Source: Datnioides undecimradiatus (Eukaryota > Chordata > Actinopteri > Lobotiformes > Datnioididae). Taken from it: a stretch of 64,000 nucleotides of DNA. The stretch is from NCBI GenBank assembly GCA_008933995.1, contig WARS01000029.1:16739131-16803130 (forward strand), given 5' to 3'. The translations under genes were made by a program, and so were the position numbers. Below are positions 24,301-36,400 of the stretch, piece by piece; position 1 is the stretch's first letter, and each line of letters starts with the position of its first letter. The notes under the pieces are model-generated. The model was given only the letters and a program-made list of their open reading frames with translations. It was not told where the DNA came from and did no database searches.

Positions 24301-27300
24301 TGGTTCAGCTCAATCGTCATCTGATAAAATTACCAGAAGCAACTTATCTAATAAAACTTGAAAAGATCTGCTAGTTATTTTCCCTGCACCTAATCATAAG
24401 TCTGAATCTGTTATAATCTTGTCACTATATTAAAAATACATGGTTAGTAATTTGCCCAATGCACCATTCCTAGAGGACGACATGTTTACTTTCACCTTGT
24501 CTGTTGACCGCATTCCTCCAGAGGCGCCGGTTTACCAGGCTGCGTCCCCAGATGAGGAAGCTCTTGTTGGTGCTGCCAGGGAGCTAGGCTGGGTCTTTCT
24601 TTCCAGGACAAGAGACTTTGTTGTTGTCTCTGAGCTGGGTGTCACTCGCAAATATCAGCTGCTGGCACTGCTTGACTTTACCAGCCAGAGAAGACGCATG
24701 TCTGTGCTGGGTGAGACTAGCTCTCTAAATACACACTAACAACAAGCTCTTCAGTCTCACAGTCTCTTGTATCCTTTACACTCATTTTACTTCTTTTGCA
24801 CTTATGCTAAGTTCTCCCATGTCAACTTCTTTTCTGGATAAATTATCTGGTTTACTGGTTTTGTTTTCTGTCTCAGTGCGGGAGCCGGAGGGTGGGTTAA
24901 AGCTGTACTGTAAAGGGGCGGACATAGTGATCCTGGAGAGATTGCAGAAGGACTACCCATATCAGGAAAGGACTGAAAGTGCCTTGGAGGTGAACTGGAG
25001 TTTCTAATGAACCATTAGTGTGTGCTGTTATTGATTTTAATATTTAAATGACACTATTAGTATCCTTCGGTTTGTTAAGTGTTAACTACAACATGCCAAC
25101 ATGCTCACAGTGACAGTGCTAACATGCAAATACAGGAATCATCTTTAGCGCATTAGCATGCTTATACTTGATAAGCAGCACAAAACATGAATGGCTAATT
25201 AATGCCTATGGGAATGTCATTAGTTTTGAAGGTCATTCAGCCTGGAGTTAATCTATCGTCACCCTCTTAAAATAATGGCCTATGTCATATTTTCAAGTTT
25301 TTTTCAAAAAACAGAAAAAACAGAACCAAATATAGAGTATATGATATTCATTAATCAAAAAACATTTTTGTCAAAAAATGACTTAGGCCATTATTTTAAG
25401 AAGGTGACGTAGAATATTTTCAGTTTGTTCGTCCCAAATCACAAGAACACAATATCTTAGAACTGTATTGAAGGAATATCTTCAAATTTGGTACAAAAGT
25501 TCACCTGGACCTAAGGATGAACTGATTAATATTTGGTAGTACAAGGTCAAATGTGACTGTGACCAGACCTCAGGAATTCATATGCTAACTGTTACTCATT
25601 GGATAAAATGCTAAAGTGATGATATTTTATATGCTAAAGGCCAAAGATCAATTTTTTTAAATCTTGTGCAACAAGTGAAGACAGCGTATTTCTCATTGGA
25701 AATCATTTACATACACATGTCAATGCAGTGATGATTTCCATTTTACCAAAAAATACAAAACTAACTTTAACTTTCTTCAAATTCTCGTCTACATATTAAT
25801 AGTCTTGACTGAAAAGGATGTATACTACAACTACTACTACTACAACTCAAGTGTTTATCTCGTGTTTTCTTTGTCAATTTTTCACTTCTGCCCGAATGAT
25901 TGCTCAGACAATAATGTGTAATCTATTAAATAATATGTTCACTTATCATCTGTCAGTTGTTTGCCCAGGCATGTCTGAGGACCTTGTGTGTTGCGGTTCG
26001 ATCTGTTCCCGAGGCATCATGGGAACAGTGGAGTAAAACTCTGGCACAGTCTGCTGCCATGGCGACCTGTGACCGTGAGGCACTGCTCGAAAAGCTATAT
26101 GATCAGATGGAGAGAGAGCTGCAGGTTGGCTTGACTTCAGTGTGATTTTTACAGGCTTACTGTCAGTCCTCTATTTAAAGTTGTATAGCTGAGCACAGTA
26201 TGACTAACACACATAACTTTTGATAAAGCTTGTGCTTTATGGTTTCTGCCATTCGTTTTTCCCCAAATAAAATTTTATATTTGTAGACCAAAAAAGTAGT
26301 TCTTTATCCTGTAGGAATGCGGAAAACAAACTTAACATTCATGTTTTGTAGCTTCTGGGGGTGACAGCAATAGAGGACCGGCTTCAAGAGGGTGTTCCTG
26401 AGACTATTGCTCTACTTCAGCAGGCAGGGATTAAAGTATGCGTTCTGACCGGGGACAAAAAAGGTACTGTGACATATTGTAGCAGGATGTGTGAAATGCA
26501 CCATGTTGAATGCTGTACTGTAGTTACATGAAAAAACGCACTGTGGTTTCTGTCTTCTCCCCTCTTTTTGGCTCCCTTGTTCTTCATGCAGAGACTGCAG
26601 TGAATATTGGATATTCTTGCAAACTACTAGATCCTGACACCAGATTATTGGAATGGCAAGAGCTGAGGTTAGAAATGATCAAAATACAGTACATAAGCGC
26701 ACACACGTAAACTGTACTCACACTATCTCTGTGTGTTTACATTTGCAGACAGATACTGCAGTCGCCAGACCCAGAGGTCAGTTTCTTCAAGGCCCAACAG
26801 ACTGAGGTTTGGGCTGTCGACAAGGACAGGGCTGGAGCTAAGACTGCTATGGTACTCACTGGACCTGAGCTGGTAAACACGTGGACATATAGGAAATAGG
26901 TTATTGATAAGTTTTCACATCGCCACGTAAACACGTGACATCAAATAGTTTGCAAACGACAGTGTATCATGAGATATACCGACTGAATTGGACGATGGAA
27001 AGTGGAGATGACTACTGTTTACATTAGCTGCTTTTCCAGCGTTAGAGAATCATTGAGTGACGTATGTGTACGGTGATTGGTCCAGACTTAGATGTACGTT
27101 AATTGGTCGAACACGTAGGCCAATGGGGACAGATGCAGTAGCGGAAACCGCCATTTTTAAAAAATAAATTCCCATGTAAAACGCTAAACGTGTAAACGAC
27201 AGGTTGGAACTTAAAAATGGAACAAAACACGAACAATTTGAGTTGCCGTGAAGGCCAGGCGTCTTCTTGTTGTTGTCTGTCGCGCAGAGGGAATGTTTTT

Positions 27301-30300
27301 ATACCAATGAAGCCTTGAAGGTATGTAGTTCTTCGCAGCGGACAACTCTTGCCAGGAAGTCCCCGGTCTGGTCCGAAAACACGCAGCCAAATTTGCTGTA
27401 TTTTTTTTTTTTTATACAAGTTATTCATTTTTTCCTTAGACTTACAATAATTTTGTATCTTCGGAGAGCAGAAACACAGCACTCTCAAACTAGTTAGCAA
27501 AGAGCTGCGTCCTTGCCGATGTTTTTCAGTAAGGAGCGGCATTAGAAATCATTTTGAGTCACGTTTGTACATGGACATATCATTCTGTTTTTCTCTCTAT
27601 TTTTGTTTTCCGCCAACTCCTGAGGGAAATATCCCTTCTCTCTGACTGCTACATGCTCCAATGTGTTCACCGATTCGTTGCAAAATTTGTGTCTGCTGTT
27701 TGAGTAAGAGCTTTTTCCCCATTAAAAACAGCTGCTGCATCTAAACACGACTAATGTGAGCAATGAGACTGAACCAAACGGCAAACTAATGGTCTGTGAA
27801 AGCAAAACAATGAGCTGAAACACCATTGTTACTATCAAGCCATTGATAGTATCAAACTATAGCAGCTTTAAATTTACCTTTTAGCAAAGTAAATACAAAA
27901 ACACAAGATTAGTCCAATGTCAAGTCTGCCAAGAGGACAACTGAAACTGTAAGGCAAATGCAAAGACTCCTCTGAAGGTCTTCTATATAACTGACTCTTT
28001 GATGGTGATGTATTATAGGCAGAGTTCGACCAGAGGCCTGAATGGGGGTCCAAATTCATGAGGCTGGCAGAACAGTGTCAGTCGGTGCTATGCTGTCGTG
28101 TAACACCTGGGCAGAAGGCTGATATCGTCATGTTGGTCAGGAAATACACCAGTGCAGTCACCCTGTCCATCGGGGATGGTGCCAATGATGTAAATATGAT
28201 CAAGAGTAAGTGGGGTTGATTAAATGAGGGTAGAGAAAATGTGTGTTTGTAATTCTAGAAAAAATCTACTGATTAGTGTAGTGTCCTTTCTGGCCTCATG
28301 TTTTTTCAATTTCTTCCTCTTTTTTTTTGATCTGTCTCTTTTCTTAATCTTATCCTTCCTCAATACCAGCGGCTCATGTTGGTGTGGGAATAGCAGGAGT
28401 GGAGGGTGGTCAGGCTGTGCAAAATGCAGACTTTGCATTGTCCCAGTTCAGATTTCTGCAGAGGCTGCTGCTGGTTCATGGGCGCTGGTCCTACAGGCGC
28501 ATTTCCTTCTTCTTGCGATACTTCCTGTTTAAGACCTGTGGCTTTGCTCTTGTTCACATATGGTTTGGTTTCTTCAATGGCTTCAGTGCCCAGGTGAGAT
28601 GTGAATTGATAAAGTTCAGTCATAAAAACTTTATTAACTGAGGTCAGAAATGGAGGAAAAAAATCCAGAATTCATTTAAGTGTCTGTTTCTGTCTTGCAG
28701 TCTCTATATGAGACATGGTTTATTGCTTCCTACACTGTCTTCTACACAGCGTTCCCCATTATGTTTTTGGCCTTCTTTGAACAGGTGAGACTGTGTGTTA
28801 ACTCAGTAGTCATATATTGTCATAATATCAACTCAATAGTCATATACTGTCATTATATCAACAGGACGTGCATCACTTTACTATATCATTTAGATATTTA
28901 AGAAATAATGCCCCACCCTGCGTCTTTGTGCTGTAGGACGTGAGTGCAGAAGGAAGCCTGAAATGGCCACAGCTGTACAAGTCTGGGCAGAGACAGGAGC
29001 TCTCCAGCCCTACCATGCTGTCCGTGTCGCTGTTATATGCTGTCTACACATCGCTTATCCTCTTCTTCATCCCACTGGGAGTCTTCCACGACACAGCCTT
29101 TGACTACCAAACCATGGCAGTCACTATCTCCATGGCAGCCACATTCACTGCCACCATTGAGGTCAGAATCACATGTTTCGATCTTGTGAAGTGAGTTGCA
29201 GAATTTTATAATCACAAGTTGAAAATAAACCTAATAAACATGTGGAAACAGAAAAACAATATTAGAAATGGTTATCATTGGTTTTACATCAGACAGACAT
29301 CAGACAGTATTACACCCTCTATGAAACGATCCCAAACTATTGATATCATAATGTGGTATTATTATGACTCCTGATAGTTAATTACTATGACTCCTGTTCA
29401 CATAATCATATGTAATAAACAAAATATTTTTAAGTAGATACTTTATTTATCATATTCATAAAAAAGTGAAGCTTCAACAGCAAATGAATAATTAAATTGC
29501 ATAGTTTTTTGGCTGGCTTTGTTCTTAAGACATATTGAATCATGAGCAACAGAAGTGTGCAGTAATACAATATCACAGCATGGTTTGGTAACCTAAACTG
29601 TAAATATCATCCATTTCATGTGGTGGCCAGTAAACTAATCAGAAGGCCTGCTGGGGGTCTCAGAGAGTGATGGAGGAGGCTCTGTGTATCGCAGAGAAAC
29701 CTATATATCCTTCATATCATTCATAATTTAAAAAGGCAATATACCTCCTGTAATAAACAACATTCCTCCCATCCATTAGGTGTTTTCTAAAATCAGCTGT
29801 GTTGTATTTGCTTAAACACTAAATATTATTAGTGCTTTTTGTTTACTGTGTGTTTATGTTGATTAGAGATTTTACTGTTGCTGTTGGATGCCTATAGAGA
29901 GATTTATAATGAAGACCACACAAAATAGTGCTAACACATTCTTTTTGTTATTACATGAAAGAAAAGTTTCAGTCTCGTAAACAAAAATAACATTAATTGC
30001 ATTTTTACGGTTTCCCCACCCACAGCTACTGAACAGTATACCAGGTTTATGTTTGCCTCTATGTTTTTTGATTGACTTTCAGATCGTGCTGGTGACCAGA
30101 TACTGGACGAAGTTCAATATAGCAGCCATCTGTCTATCTTTGTTGTCTTTCTTCATCTGTACCAGGATCACCCACAACACCCGACTCTTTCAGAGCGCAC
30201 CCAAAGACTATTACTTTCTTGGTACACTTCTTCTCATCTCAGTGTCACTTAAGTGATGTTGCTCCTGGCTGTGGCCATTTCAACAGCCATTACTGCAATA

Positions 30301-31078
30301 ACTGCTGGATTTGATTCACTTGGAGACAAATAATATCATTACATAGATGCAAACATGTTTTTATTGTGTTGGTATGATGATGTGTTATCATCCCTGTGAA
30401 CAGGTTTGATTGCTCTGTGTGTGTCCATCAGGTGTGTCTGACAAGGCCTTCATCGATCCAGTTGTATGGTTCACAGCTCTGCTCAGTGCCTGGATGGCTG
30501 TTTTGCCATCTGTGACAGCCCATGCTCTCAATGTTATCCTCAACCTCCATGACAAACGAAAGGTGAGACAGCTGCATGAAAAGAAACTAGAAAAAGGTGG
30601 AGAAATCAATTTAAAAAGGAATAGTAAAAAACAAAAAGGTGGAAAGAGTGCTTGTTGCTGCTGTTTTTTGCATGAAGACTAAGTATGGTAAATAGTTTGA
30701 TTAATGTTTTGGGTTTTTTTGTGGCTAAGCTTGTATGCCAACTGTAGCTTTTCTAATAACAAACTTTTCTAATAACAAACGCTCAGCTGGAGCGTTAAAT
30801 GTCACTGATGTCACTCTGACCTGCCTGTGACATAGGTCCACAGTGCATCCCGTCAGCCAGTGGAGCTGATGTCAAAGTTGACAAGAGGAACGTCTCTTCG
30901 TCGTTCCTCTTATGCCGTCTCTCAGGGAGCAGGGCCTGGACGCCTTATCACTTCAGGGACCTGCATCCGCAGCACAGCGCCACTGGTGGATGACAAGGTG
31001 ACTCCAAGTAATAACCCCACTGTCTCACGAGGCCAAACTCACATGATGGACAATGGTAATGCACCAAAGAGCACATGA
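17092..31078 (+). CDS. atp8b3-like: ATP8B-family P4-ATPase (phospholipid flippase), ATP8B3-like, 27 coding exons
   Basis: P4-ATPases use ATP to move phospholipids from the outer to the cytoplasmic leaflet, normally with a CDC50 partner. Coding exons, all in phase: 17092-17116, 17522-17613, 17766-17879, 18393-18491, 19125-19186, 19716-19788, 20064-20134, 20924-21015, 21155-21313, 22330-22418, 22500-22693, 22793-23001, 23847-23878, 24117-24273, 24474-24710, 24877-24989, 25957-26124, 26352-26463, 26592-26667, 26749-26872, 28019-28205, 28370-28593, 28701-28784, 28937-29161, 30083-30221, 30432-30562, 30836-31078. They sum to 1176 residues, normal for ATP8B. Visible motifs are DGET (178-181), PIAL in TM4 (351-354), DKTGT with phospho-acceptor D404, ASPDE (513-517), KGAD (581-584), TGDK (695-698) and GDGAND (818-823), plus ten hydrophobic segments. 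The subfamily comes from overall similarity; ATP8B3 rather than ATP8B4/5 comes mainly from the onecut3 neighbour. Confidence 0.9.
18521..18536. repeat. poly-C tract
   Basis: Sixteen or more consecutive C residues lie in the intron following exon 4 of the atp8b3-like gene, about 30 bp after the donor. Length at such runs is often assembly-sensitive. Confidence 0.9.
22091..22305 (-). repeat. teleost SINE/LINE-derived repeat fragment
   Basis: This lies in the intron before exon 10 of the atp8b3-like gene. Reading the minus strand ends in AATTTCCCTTGCAGGGATC then AATAAAGTATC, the shared fish retroelement tail. The adjoining 22135-22300 contains CTTGCTCAAGGGCAC and a GGGCTTGAAC block (plus strand) that I recall from a very common teleost dispersed repeat. 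It is degenerate and non-coding. Confidence 0.6.
22330..23878 (+). other. atp8b3-like: atp8b3-like exons 10-13: TM3-TM4 and phosphorylation site
   Basis: Exon 11 (22500-22693) encodes TM3 (about residues 294-314) and TM4 (about 336-357). Its donor is AC followed by GTCGGT, a weak 5' splice site, but only this choice gives the family-consistent junction LYIT-FELIH, aligning with LYVSVEVIR of ATP8B1/B4. Exon 12 (22793-23001) holds the P-type signature [10 protein letters not shown] with phospho-acceptor D404. Exon 13 is only 32 bp. Confidence 0.85.
24117..26124 (+). other. atp8b3-like: atp8b3-like exons 14-17: nucleotide-binding domain
   Basis: Exon 14 encodes the [13 protein letters not shown] segment typical of P4 enzymes, exon 15 the nucleotide-binding motif [15 protein letters not shown], exon 16 [14 protein letters not shown] and exon 17 LRTLC through an acidic helix. 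All these elements are where ATP8B1 and ATP8B4 have them. The intron between exons 16 and 17 (24990-25956) carries a short inverted-repeat element at 25257-25409. Confidence 0.85.
25257..25409. mobile_element. MITE-like inverted-repeat element
   Basis: The first about 31 bp (CGTCACCCTCTTAAAATAAT then GGCCTATGTCAT) are nearly identical to the reverse complement of the last about 31 bp (CGTCACCTTCTTAAAATAAT then GGCCTAAGTCAT). The 153 bp element has an AT-rich centre and no open frame, and lies in an atp8b3-like intron. A TA flanks each end (left TA-T, right TA), in keeping with a Tc1/mariner-type non-autonomous element, though the left boundary has one extra base. The inverted repeats are directly visible; the family is inferred. 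Confidence 0.7.
26352..28205 (+). other. atp8b3-like: atp8b3-like exons 18-21: phosphorylation domain, ATP hinge
   Basis: Exon 18 encodes [17 protein letters not shown] and ends in LTGDKK, exon 19 continues [13 protein letters not shown], exon 20 encodes a variable linker, and exon 21 encodes [15 protein letters not shown] and the magnesium-binding [11 protein letters not shown]. The variable linker after LTGPEL is shorter than in ATP8B1. The 1.1 kb intron 26873-28018 holds no exon I can recognise; a GTAAACACGTG 11-mer occurs twice near its 5' end. Confidence 0.85.
28370..30562 (+). other. atp8b3-like: atp8b3-like exons 22-26: TM5-TM10
   Basis: Exon 22 contains [16 protein letters not shown], the strongly conserved lead-in to TM5 (about 877-897). 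TM6 is exon 23, TM7 (about 959-981) and TM8 are in exon 24, TM9 is in exon 25 and TM10 is in exon 26 (about 1056-1085). Exon lengths 224, 84, 225, 139 and 131 keep phase throughout. The 921 bp intron 29162-30082 shows nothing recognisable. Confidence 0.85.
28800..28860. repeat. two-copy tandem duplication, about 30 bp
   Basis: Within the intron after exon 23, a block starting AACTCAGTAGTCATAT is followed at once by a second copy starting AACTCAATAGTCATAT, with three or four substitutions between them. It is intronic and probably neutral. A smaller case, CTTTTCTAATAACAAA twice in tandem, lies at about 30748-30779. Confidence 0.8.
30836..31078 (+). other. atp8b3-like: atp8b3-like last coding exon (read-through form)
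   Basis: The exon encodes the ATP8B C-terminal tail: [15 protein letters not shown] and GRLITSG match the RRSxYAFSHQxG..LIxSG block of ATP8B1, B2 and B4. The stop is at 31076-31078. An internal donor, GACAAG then GTGACT (last exon base 30997, phase 0), could splice to a downstream exon at 32921 and replace the last 26 residues. Confidence 0.75.
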
Positions 31079-31193
31079 AGAATGACAAATGATAAATTTA
31101 AGGTGTTGACAAGGGGAAATGTGTGATTATATAGACTGTTTTGTGGACAATTCTAAGTAGAGCCGGCACTAATGTTTTGTGCTACTATTTTCT

Positions 31194-31199
31194 AATAAA
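31194..31199 (+). terminator. atp8b3-like: polyadenylation signal of the atp8b3-like gene
   Basis: AATAAA lies 116 bp beyond the stop at 31078 and would close the read-through transcript with a short 3' UTR. It is a canonical hexamer in a sensible place, but unconfirmed. Confidence 0.5.
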
Positions 31200-32920
31200 G
31201 TAAACAATATATTGTACAAAATATATTATGTACTATACATCTGGTTTATAGTTTTTACATAGACAGTTTACCTCTACATGAATATCTTTGATCTTTGCTG
31301 TTTGAGACTGTTGTGGTAAAAAAAAAAAAAATCTAATTTCTCTCTGCTGGGGTCACAGGGGGTTTCTTTTGAAAATCAAACAAAACACAATAAACCAACA
31401 GCACTGCTTTGTTTTACAATTGTTTTATTTGTTAATTTATTTCAAAACACGCAATTTTACCCATATTATCCTTTTAAGTTTTTATTTTTCTGTAACAGTT
31501 ATTACTCAGATTTTTTTCCTTCTCCAAAGTCTCAACTAGAGTGAAACTAAAAGTCCTCCACAGGCTCTCCGGCTTCTGTAGTGGGAGGAGGGAAAAGAGG
31601 CTTTCTGACCAGACGTGGTGAACGGGTTTATCCCTCGTTTCTGTGTGGGTGGAGGTGTGTGTGTGTGGGAGTTTACACCAGGATCTGTATATGTATGCAT
31701 GTGTGTCTGTGTGTACGTTTAAGTGCAATTGGTGGAATGTCCACACGGCCGGTAAATCACAGGACCCGTAGAGCAGCCCAGAGAGCTGAACATTGTCTTC
31801 TAGGTTTGGTAGCCAGATTGTCATACCTCTGATTTCATCTTTGGTTTCAGCAAACACTCTCAAAAGGCAGACTCACCCTTTCCAGCATGTGCCTGTGTCT
31901 GTATGTGTTGTCTATCTGTATGAGTGCAATATAAGCCACCATCTCCAGACGACTTTGTAAACTTAAGTAAATACAATGTAAGTGTCTTTGCATTGATTGT
32001 GGCCCTTCCTTGGCGCTGGGGACAAAGACAGTCAAACATTGTAGTATAATGGAGCCATGAGCGGGGAGGATCAGCTTGCAAACATCAACATGGGCTCCAT
32101 TTTGATGTCAATGGCAGTTTGGGGCATTCATGTAAAGCTGTATGACATCAGTCTGGTGACACATGGGGCGCTGTAGTGCTCTTCTCTCCCCAGCCACTCT
32201 CTACTGTATCCTGAGTGACTGGGGGTTACTCTGCCCTCTCTGGGCTCAGGAGAGGTGTGTAGGGGTTGGAAAAGGAAAAGGAAGTATGAGCAGGAGTGTT
32301 TAAATGTGGAGGGATGGGAGGGGAGGTTGAGGGTTGTACACTCTGACCCAGCAGCAACGATTAAGATTGGGGGGGGTCAGGTGTTTGCATAGTTCTCTGT
32401 GCAAAAGCCACCAACCGGAGCCATTTTTATTCCTCGCGGTTGGTTACATCATCATTAGATTAGCAGGAAATTGTGGTGGGTGATGAGAAATATGGTCTTT
32501 GCACCACAGGTCTTGTTTTCTACTCCTGCAGCACACTCCATTGTGGCAGTAGGAGTGCAGGAGGGTGAAATGTGACAAGGGATGAGGGAGTAAATTTAAA
32601 ATGGATGATGAGTTTTGGCTTGGAGTGTAACGTAACCGAGTCATGTCGAGCTTGGACATTGCAGTCAGGTTTGGCCGCGATGAGTTGGATGATGGATGTT
32701 TTAGAGAGTGGATGGGGGGTAGTGGTGGTGTTGGGGCAGTCGTTTGGCAGTAGCACACTACAGCTCATCACAACTCAGAGAGCCTCTTTTCCCTTGATTT
32801 TGTTCTTCCATCCTCCCCTTCCTCCTCCCCACTGGCCTGCCCTCTCTCTACCTTTTTTCTTGTTTTGAAACTGATTGTCTTCTACCATCACAAAGACACT
32901 TGGTTCTGATTGATTAACAG

Positions 32921-33022
32921 GTAACAGAAGAGGGAGAGCACAGTGTGACTGGGGGTGTCTACATCAGTCCCATCGGCAACGTCCAATCCCACGGTGAAAT
33001 GACACACACACGTGCTGTTTGA
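32921..33022 (+). CDS. atp8b3-like: possible alternative last exon of the atp8b3-like gene
   Basis: After a good acceptor (TGATTAACAG) the frame reads 33 residues and a TGA: VTEEGEHSVTGG, VYISPIGNVQ, then SHGEMTHTRAV. It is in phase with the internal donor after 30997, giving an 1183-residue product ending DDK-VTEEGEH instead of DDK-VTPSNN. The composition is protein-like rather than repeat-derived. It might instead be chance, since a matching phase has a one-in-three probability. I do not recognise the tail from any named protein. Confidence 0.35.
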   Translation, partial: VTEEGEHSVTGGVYISPIGNVQSHGEMTHTRAV

Positions 33023-33415
33023 CAGTAAATGCTGACGACATTTCGGGTCAGGTTATCAGTTGCCGAATGGTACTGCAGTTGGTTGGTCGGTCAGTCAGTA
33101 AGAAATGGTTTCAAATTTTTGCATGACAAATATTGCAACCCATATTAAAGGAACATAAAAAGAAACACTTTGTCTTCCACATAGGTACAAATGAGCACAC
33201 ATACACAGATCGAAGAAAAGCATGTAGACAGACAAACAGGTATATTCAAGGCCGCTCGGGCCTGTGTGTGTCCCTCTGATTAACTCCAAGTAAACAGCCC
33301 GTCTTTGGAAAAGCAAGACACACATTTCAGGACCCGAGTGAGGACCACAAGCTGAGGAATGAAGATTGAATGCTATTGATTGGGAGGAGAGGAGTTTGAC
33401 CTCCCCCAGCACACA

Positions 33416-33429
33416 CTGCCCCCTACTGT
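33416..33429 (-). promoter_or_regulatory. CTCF-like motif, imperfect
   Basis: Reverse complement ACAGTAGGGGGCAG fits the CTCF core except for the first C. It lies between the 3' ends of the convergent genes. Confidence 0.25.
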
Positions 33430-36400
33430 CTGGATTTATATACATCAAAGAAACATGGGGAAAGGGGAAGGGTTGCAACAACACATGCACACAACCAGTG
33501 AATCCAACAGTGACGGAAATTCTAAAAACAAGGACCCCTCCAACGCCTAAAACCCAAATCCTCCCACCCTTTTTTTGTTGTTTTGATAACCAAAATATCC
33601 CCCACCCCTTCTCCACCCACTCCCAAGTCTTTCCATCCTCCTCCTCTCCCCACAAAATCACAGGTCATTCCTGTTGGTTTCTATACAGTTATACAATATC
33701 CATGCACAAAAGAAAAAAGCGCACCTTCTTTTCAATAGGAGGTGCTGGTCTTTAATATTCTAAGAACATCAGGAGCACTTGAACACACCCAGGAACCTTC
33801 AAAAGTAACTGTGAATTTTTTTTTTTTTCAGAGAAAAGACAACTTAAAGGCAGAAGAAAGCTTACAATGAGTAAAAGGTTATTCCTCCTCTGGTTTAACA
33901 TCAAATTTTTGGTTTAGAATACAGCCCAAATCATATTTTTGTAATTTCTTTGTTTTCTTTTCTTTTTTATTCCTTTAAATGTACCCACCTTTGAGAGAGC
34001 TTTGAACTAAACATCTGAATTGAGTAGCTCTAGCCGCTCTCCTGCTAGTCTAGCCTTCTCTTCTGTCTCTTCTTTTCTCATGTAACCCTCCACAGAAACA
34101 TTCACAATGTCTTTTCCTTTATGAAAACAGTAAGTACATGCCGTAGCAAAAACAAACGAGAACGTACGAGAAAAATGAGCAAACAAATAAAAGGAATTTA
34201 ACAGTATAAAGCTTCAAGTCACAAGTTCCAAAACTAACTATCATAGTATCATAGTTTCATAATCATTGTTATCATTAGCAGTATTATTTTCAGTCTAAAT
34301 TACATAAAGTTTACATGAAAGGTTTTTGAGGTATTTCAGAATTAATTGTCAACACATGCCTACCAAGTCTTAACACTAGCCAGGGGGAGAGGTCGACTGA
34401 ACAGACAAGGTGGAGGGAGGAGAGAATTTGTGTCTATAAACTGTCAGTGAGCCTTCCACACTTTTCTAGTGCAGCCTCTGTGCTTGCACGCAGTGGAGAG
34501 AGGGGAGAGAGAGAGACACATTTAGTGGTAAGATTTTACAGGTACTGCCCTCCGAGTGCCTAGAGCCTCGGCCTGTCTACCCCCCTCTTTTCTCTGTTAC
34601 ACAAAAATATCTCTGATGTGAGAGAGGTAAAGTGGCTGAGAGTCTAAGCACACCAGGAGAGAGAGGGGGAAAAAAATCAAAACACAAAGGCTGTGAGCTA
34701 CCAGAAGATCAACAATACAGTAACAAAGACTGAAGGAGTAACATATAATTTTGTTTCAAATAAATAGTGTATAGAAAATGTTTTATAGACTTTCTACATG
34801 ATAAAGTGCTTGTATTCTAGTGTATCAAGATGGAAAGTCAATATGGGAGAAAATGCTGACACAGCCCCCGCTCTGTGTCCCTCTCTTTGCCCCCCTTTCT
34901 GTCCATCCAATTATGGGTGCATTGTCTGAATGTGAGTGCATGTTTGTAAATGAGTGTGCAGCTATATGCACGCATGGCTGTGTTTGTGTGTGTGTGTATG
35001 TGTGTATGTGTGTGTCCAGTGCAGTCCCACCCGTGGTTGAAGGGAAAAGGCACTCAACTCTGTCTGCAAGGCAGCCACCTCCTCCTATGTGGCACGATGC
35101 AGTCCGACTGCGCTGTTAGTACGAGTGTGTGTCTGTGTGTGTAATGTGTCTGTCTGTAATGGTTTTGGGCAAAGGGTTTGTTTTTTTGTTTTGTTTTGTT
35201 TTTTGGAGGGGGTTTTTTGTGGTGTGTGTGTCCCCCTAGGCAGTTTGGGACTGGTAGGCTGCAGTATCTTTGGTATTAGTGGCGGTTTCACAAACCACTC
35301 AGCTTAGTGAGGTAGCCACATTGGTTCTCACTACAAACAAATGTCATTTTGTCAGCCTAATACCTAGAGCTGAATCTAGCTATTTACCTATGCTCACTGA
35401 ACTGTATACCACAAATCGATTTTAGCTCATCATCCTTTGGCGACGTTAACTCACTGCTTACAGCAACGTGAAGTTAGTACCTCTCAATCAGCTCCTCTAC
35501 AATGACCATCTCTTATCTAATCTGCACTGCTAATCTGACTACATTGTTGGAAATGCTACAGTTGCATCTTAAGACCATACAGATAACTATTGAGTCCCGA
35601 GTTTCACCCCCACCCTTCCTCCATTAAAACACACCAGGACATTTGGAGGTCATGTTTTGTCCCCCTCTGTTTTACCCCATTCTTGGGGCTCAGCTTAAAG
35701 GGGGCTGAGAGTACCACAGTTCTGACATGAAATGCCAAAAGAGAGAGAGCGTCCGTCGTTCATTCTTCTCTTCAGCAGCTCCCTGTTTTTCTTTTTTCTC
35801 TTTCTCATGGTAAATGTCTTGTTCGAGTCTATATTCACACAGAATGCAAAAAAAAAAAATACATCCTTCATTGGCCTCGGTCCTTGCATCCCTCTTTTTT
35901 CCCTTTTTAAAAAGTCCTTCCTTTTTTTGTTTTTGATTTATCAACAAGGTGCCTTACTTATGCACAACAGAGCACAATAGTAACAAGAAATAGAAACTTT
36001 GTGTCTATGGTACTAATTAAATACCCGCATCAATATAGAGAGGAAGAGAGAAAGACAAGGGGGCAATGGGGTTAGAGGGATAGAGGAGGTAGAGAACCAA
36101 AGATAGAATGAGAGATTTTCTTCTGCTTCAGAATGTGTCCAGTTATGTGTTGGAGACATTGTTTTGTATTTGTAACACATACTGTATGTGTGGTATGTTT
36201 GTTGTTTGAGGTTTGGTTATTGTTTGCCTTAAAATCTGATTCTTTTTTCATTTTTTTTACTAAAAAAGTATATCTTAATTCAGTTAAAAGCTGATTGTTG
36301 GTTGCTATGGCACACACCGCCCATCATCAGTGGGGCGCACTGTAGCTGTGTGTGAACCCTAGTACCATATTCTTTGATTCGCATTAAGGCAGTAAGCATT

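Noticed and set aside
33095-33661. 188-codon open frame on the minus strand between the convergent genes
   Set aside because: No recognisable domain, composition typical of translated non-coding DNA, and overlaps a candidate exon on the other strand. Probably chance, possibly within the onecut3 3' UTR.
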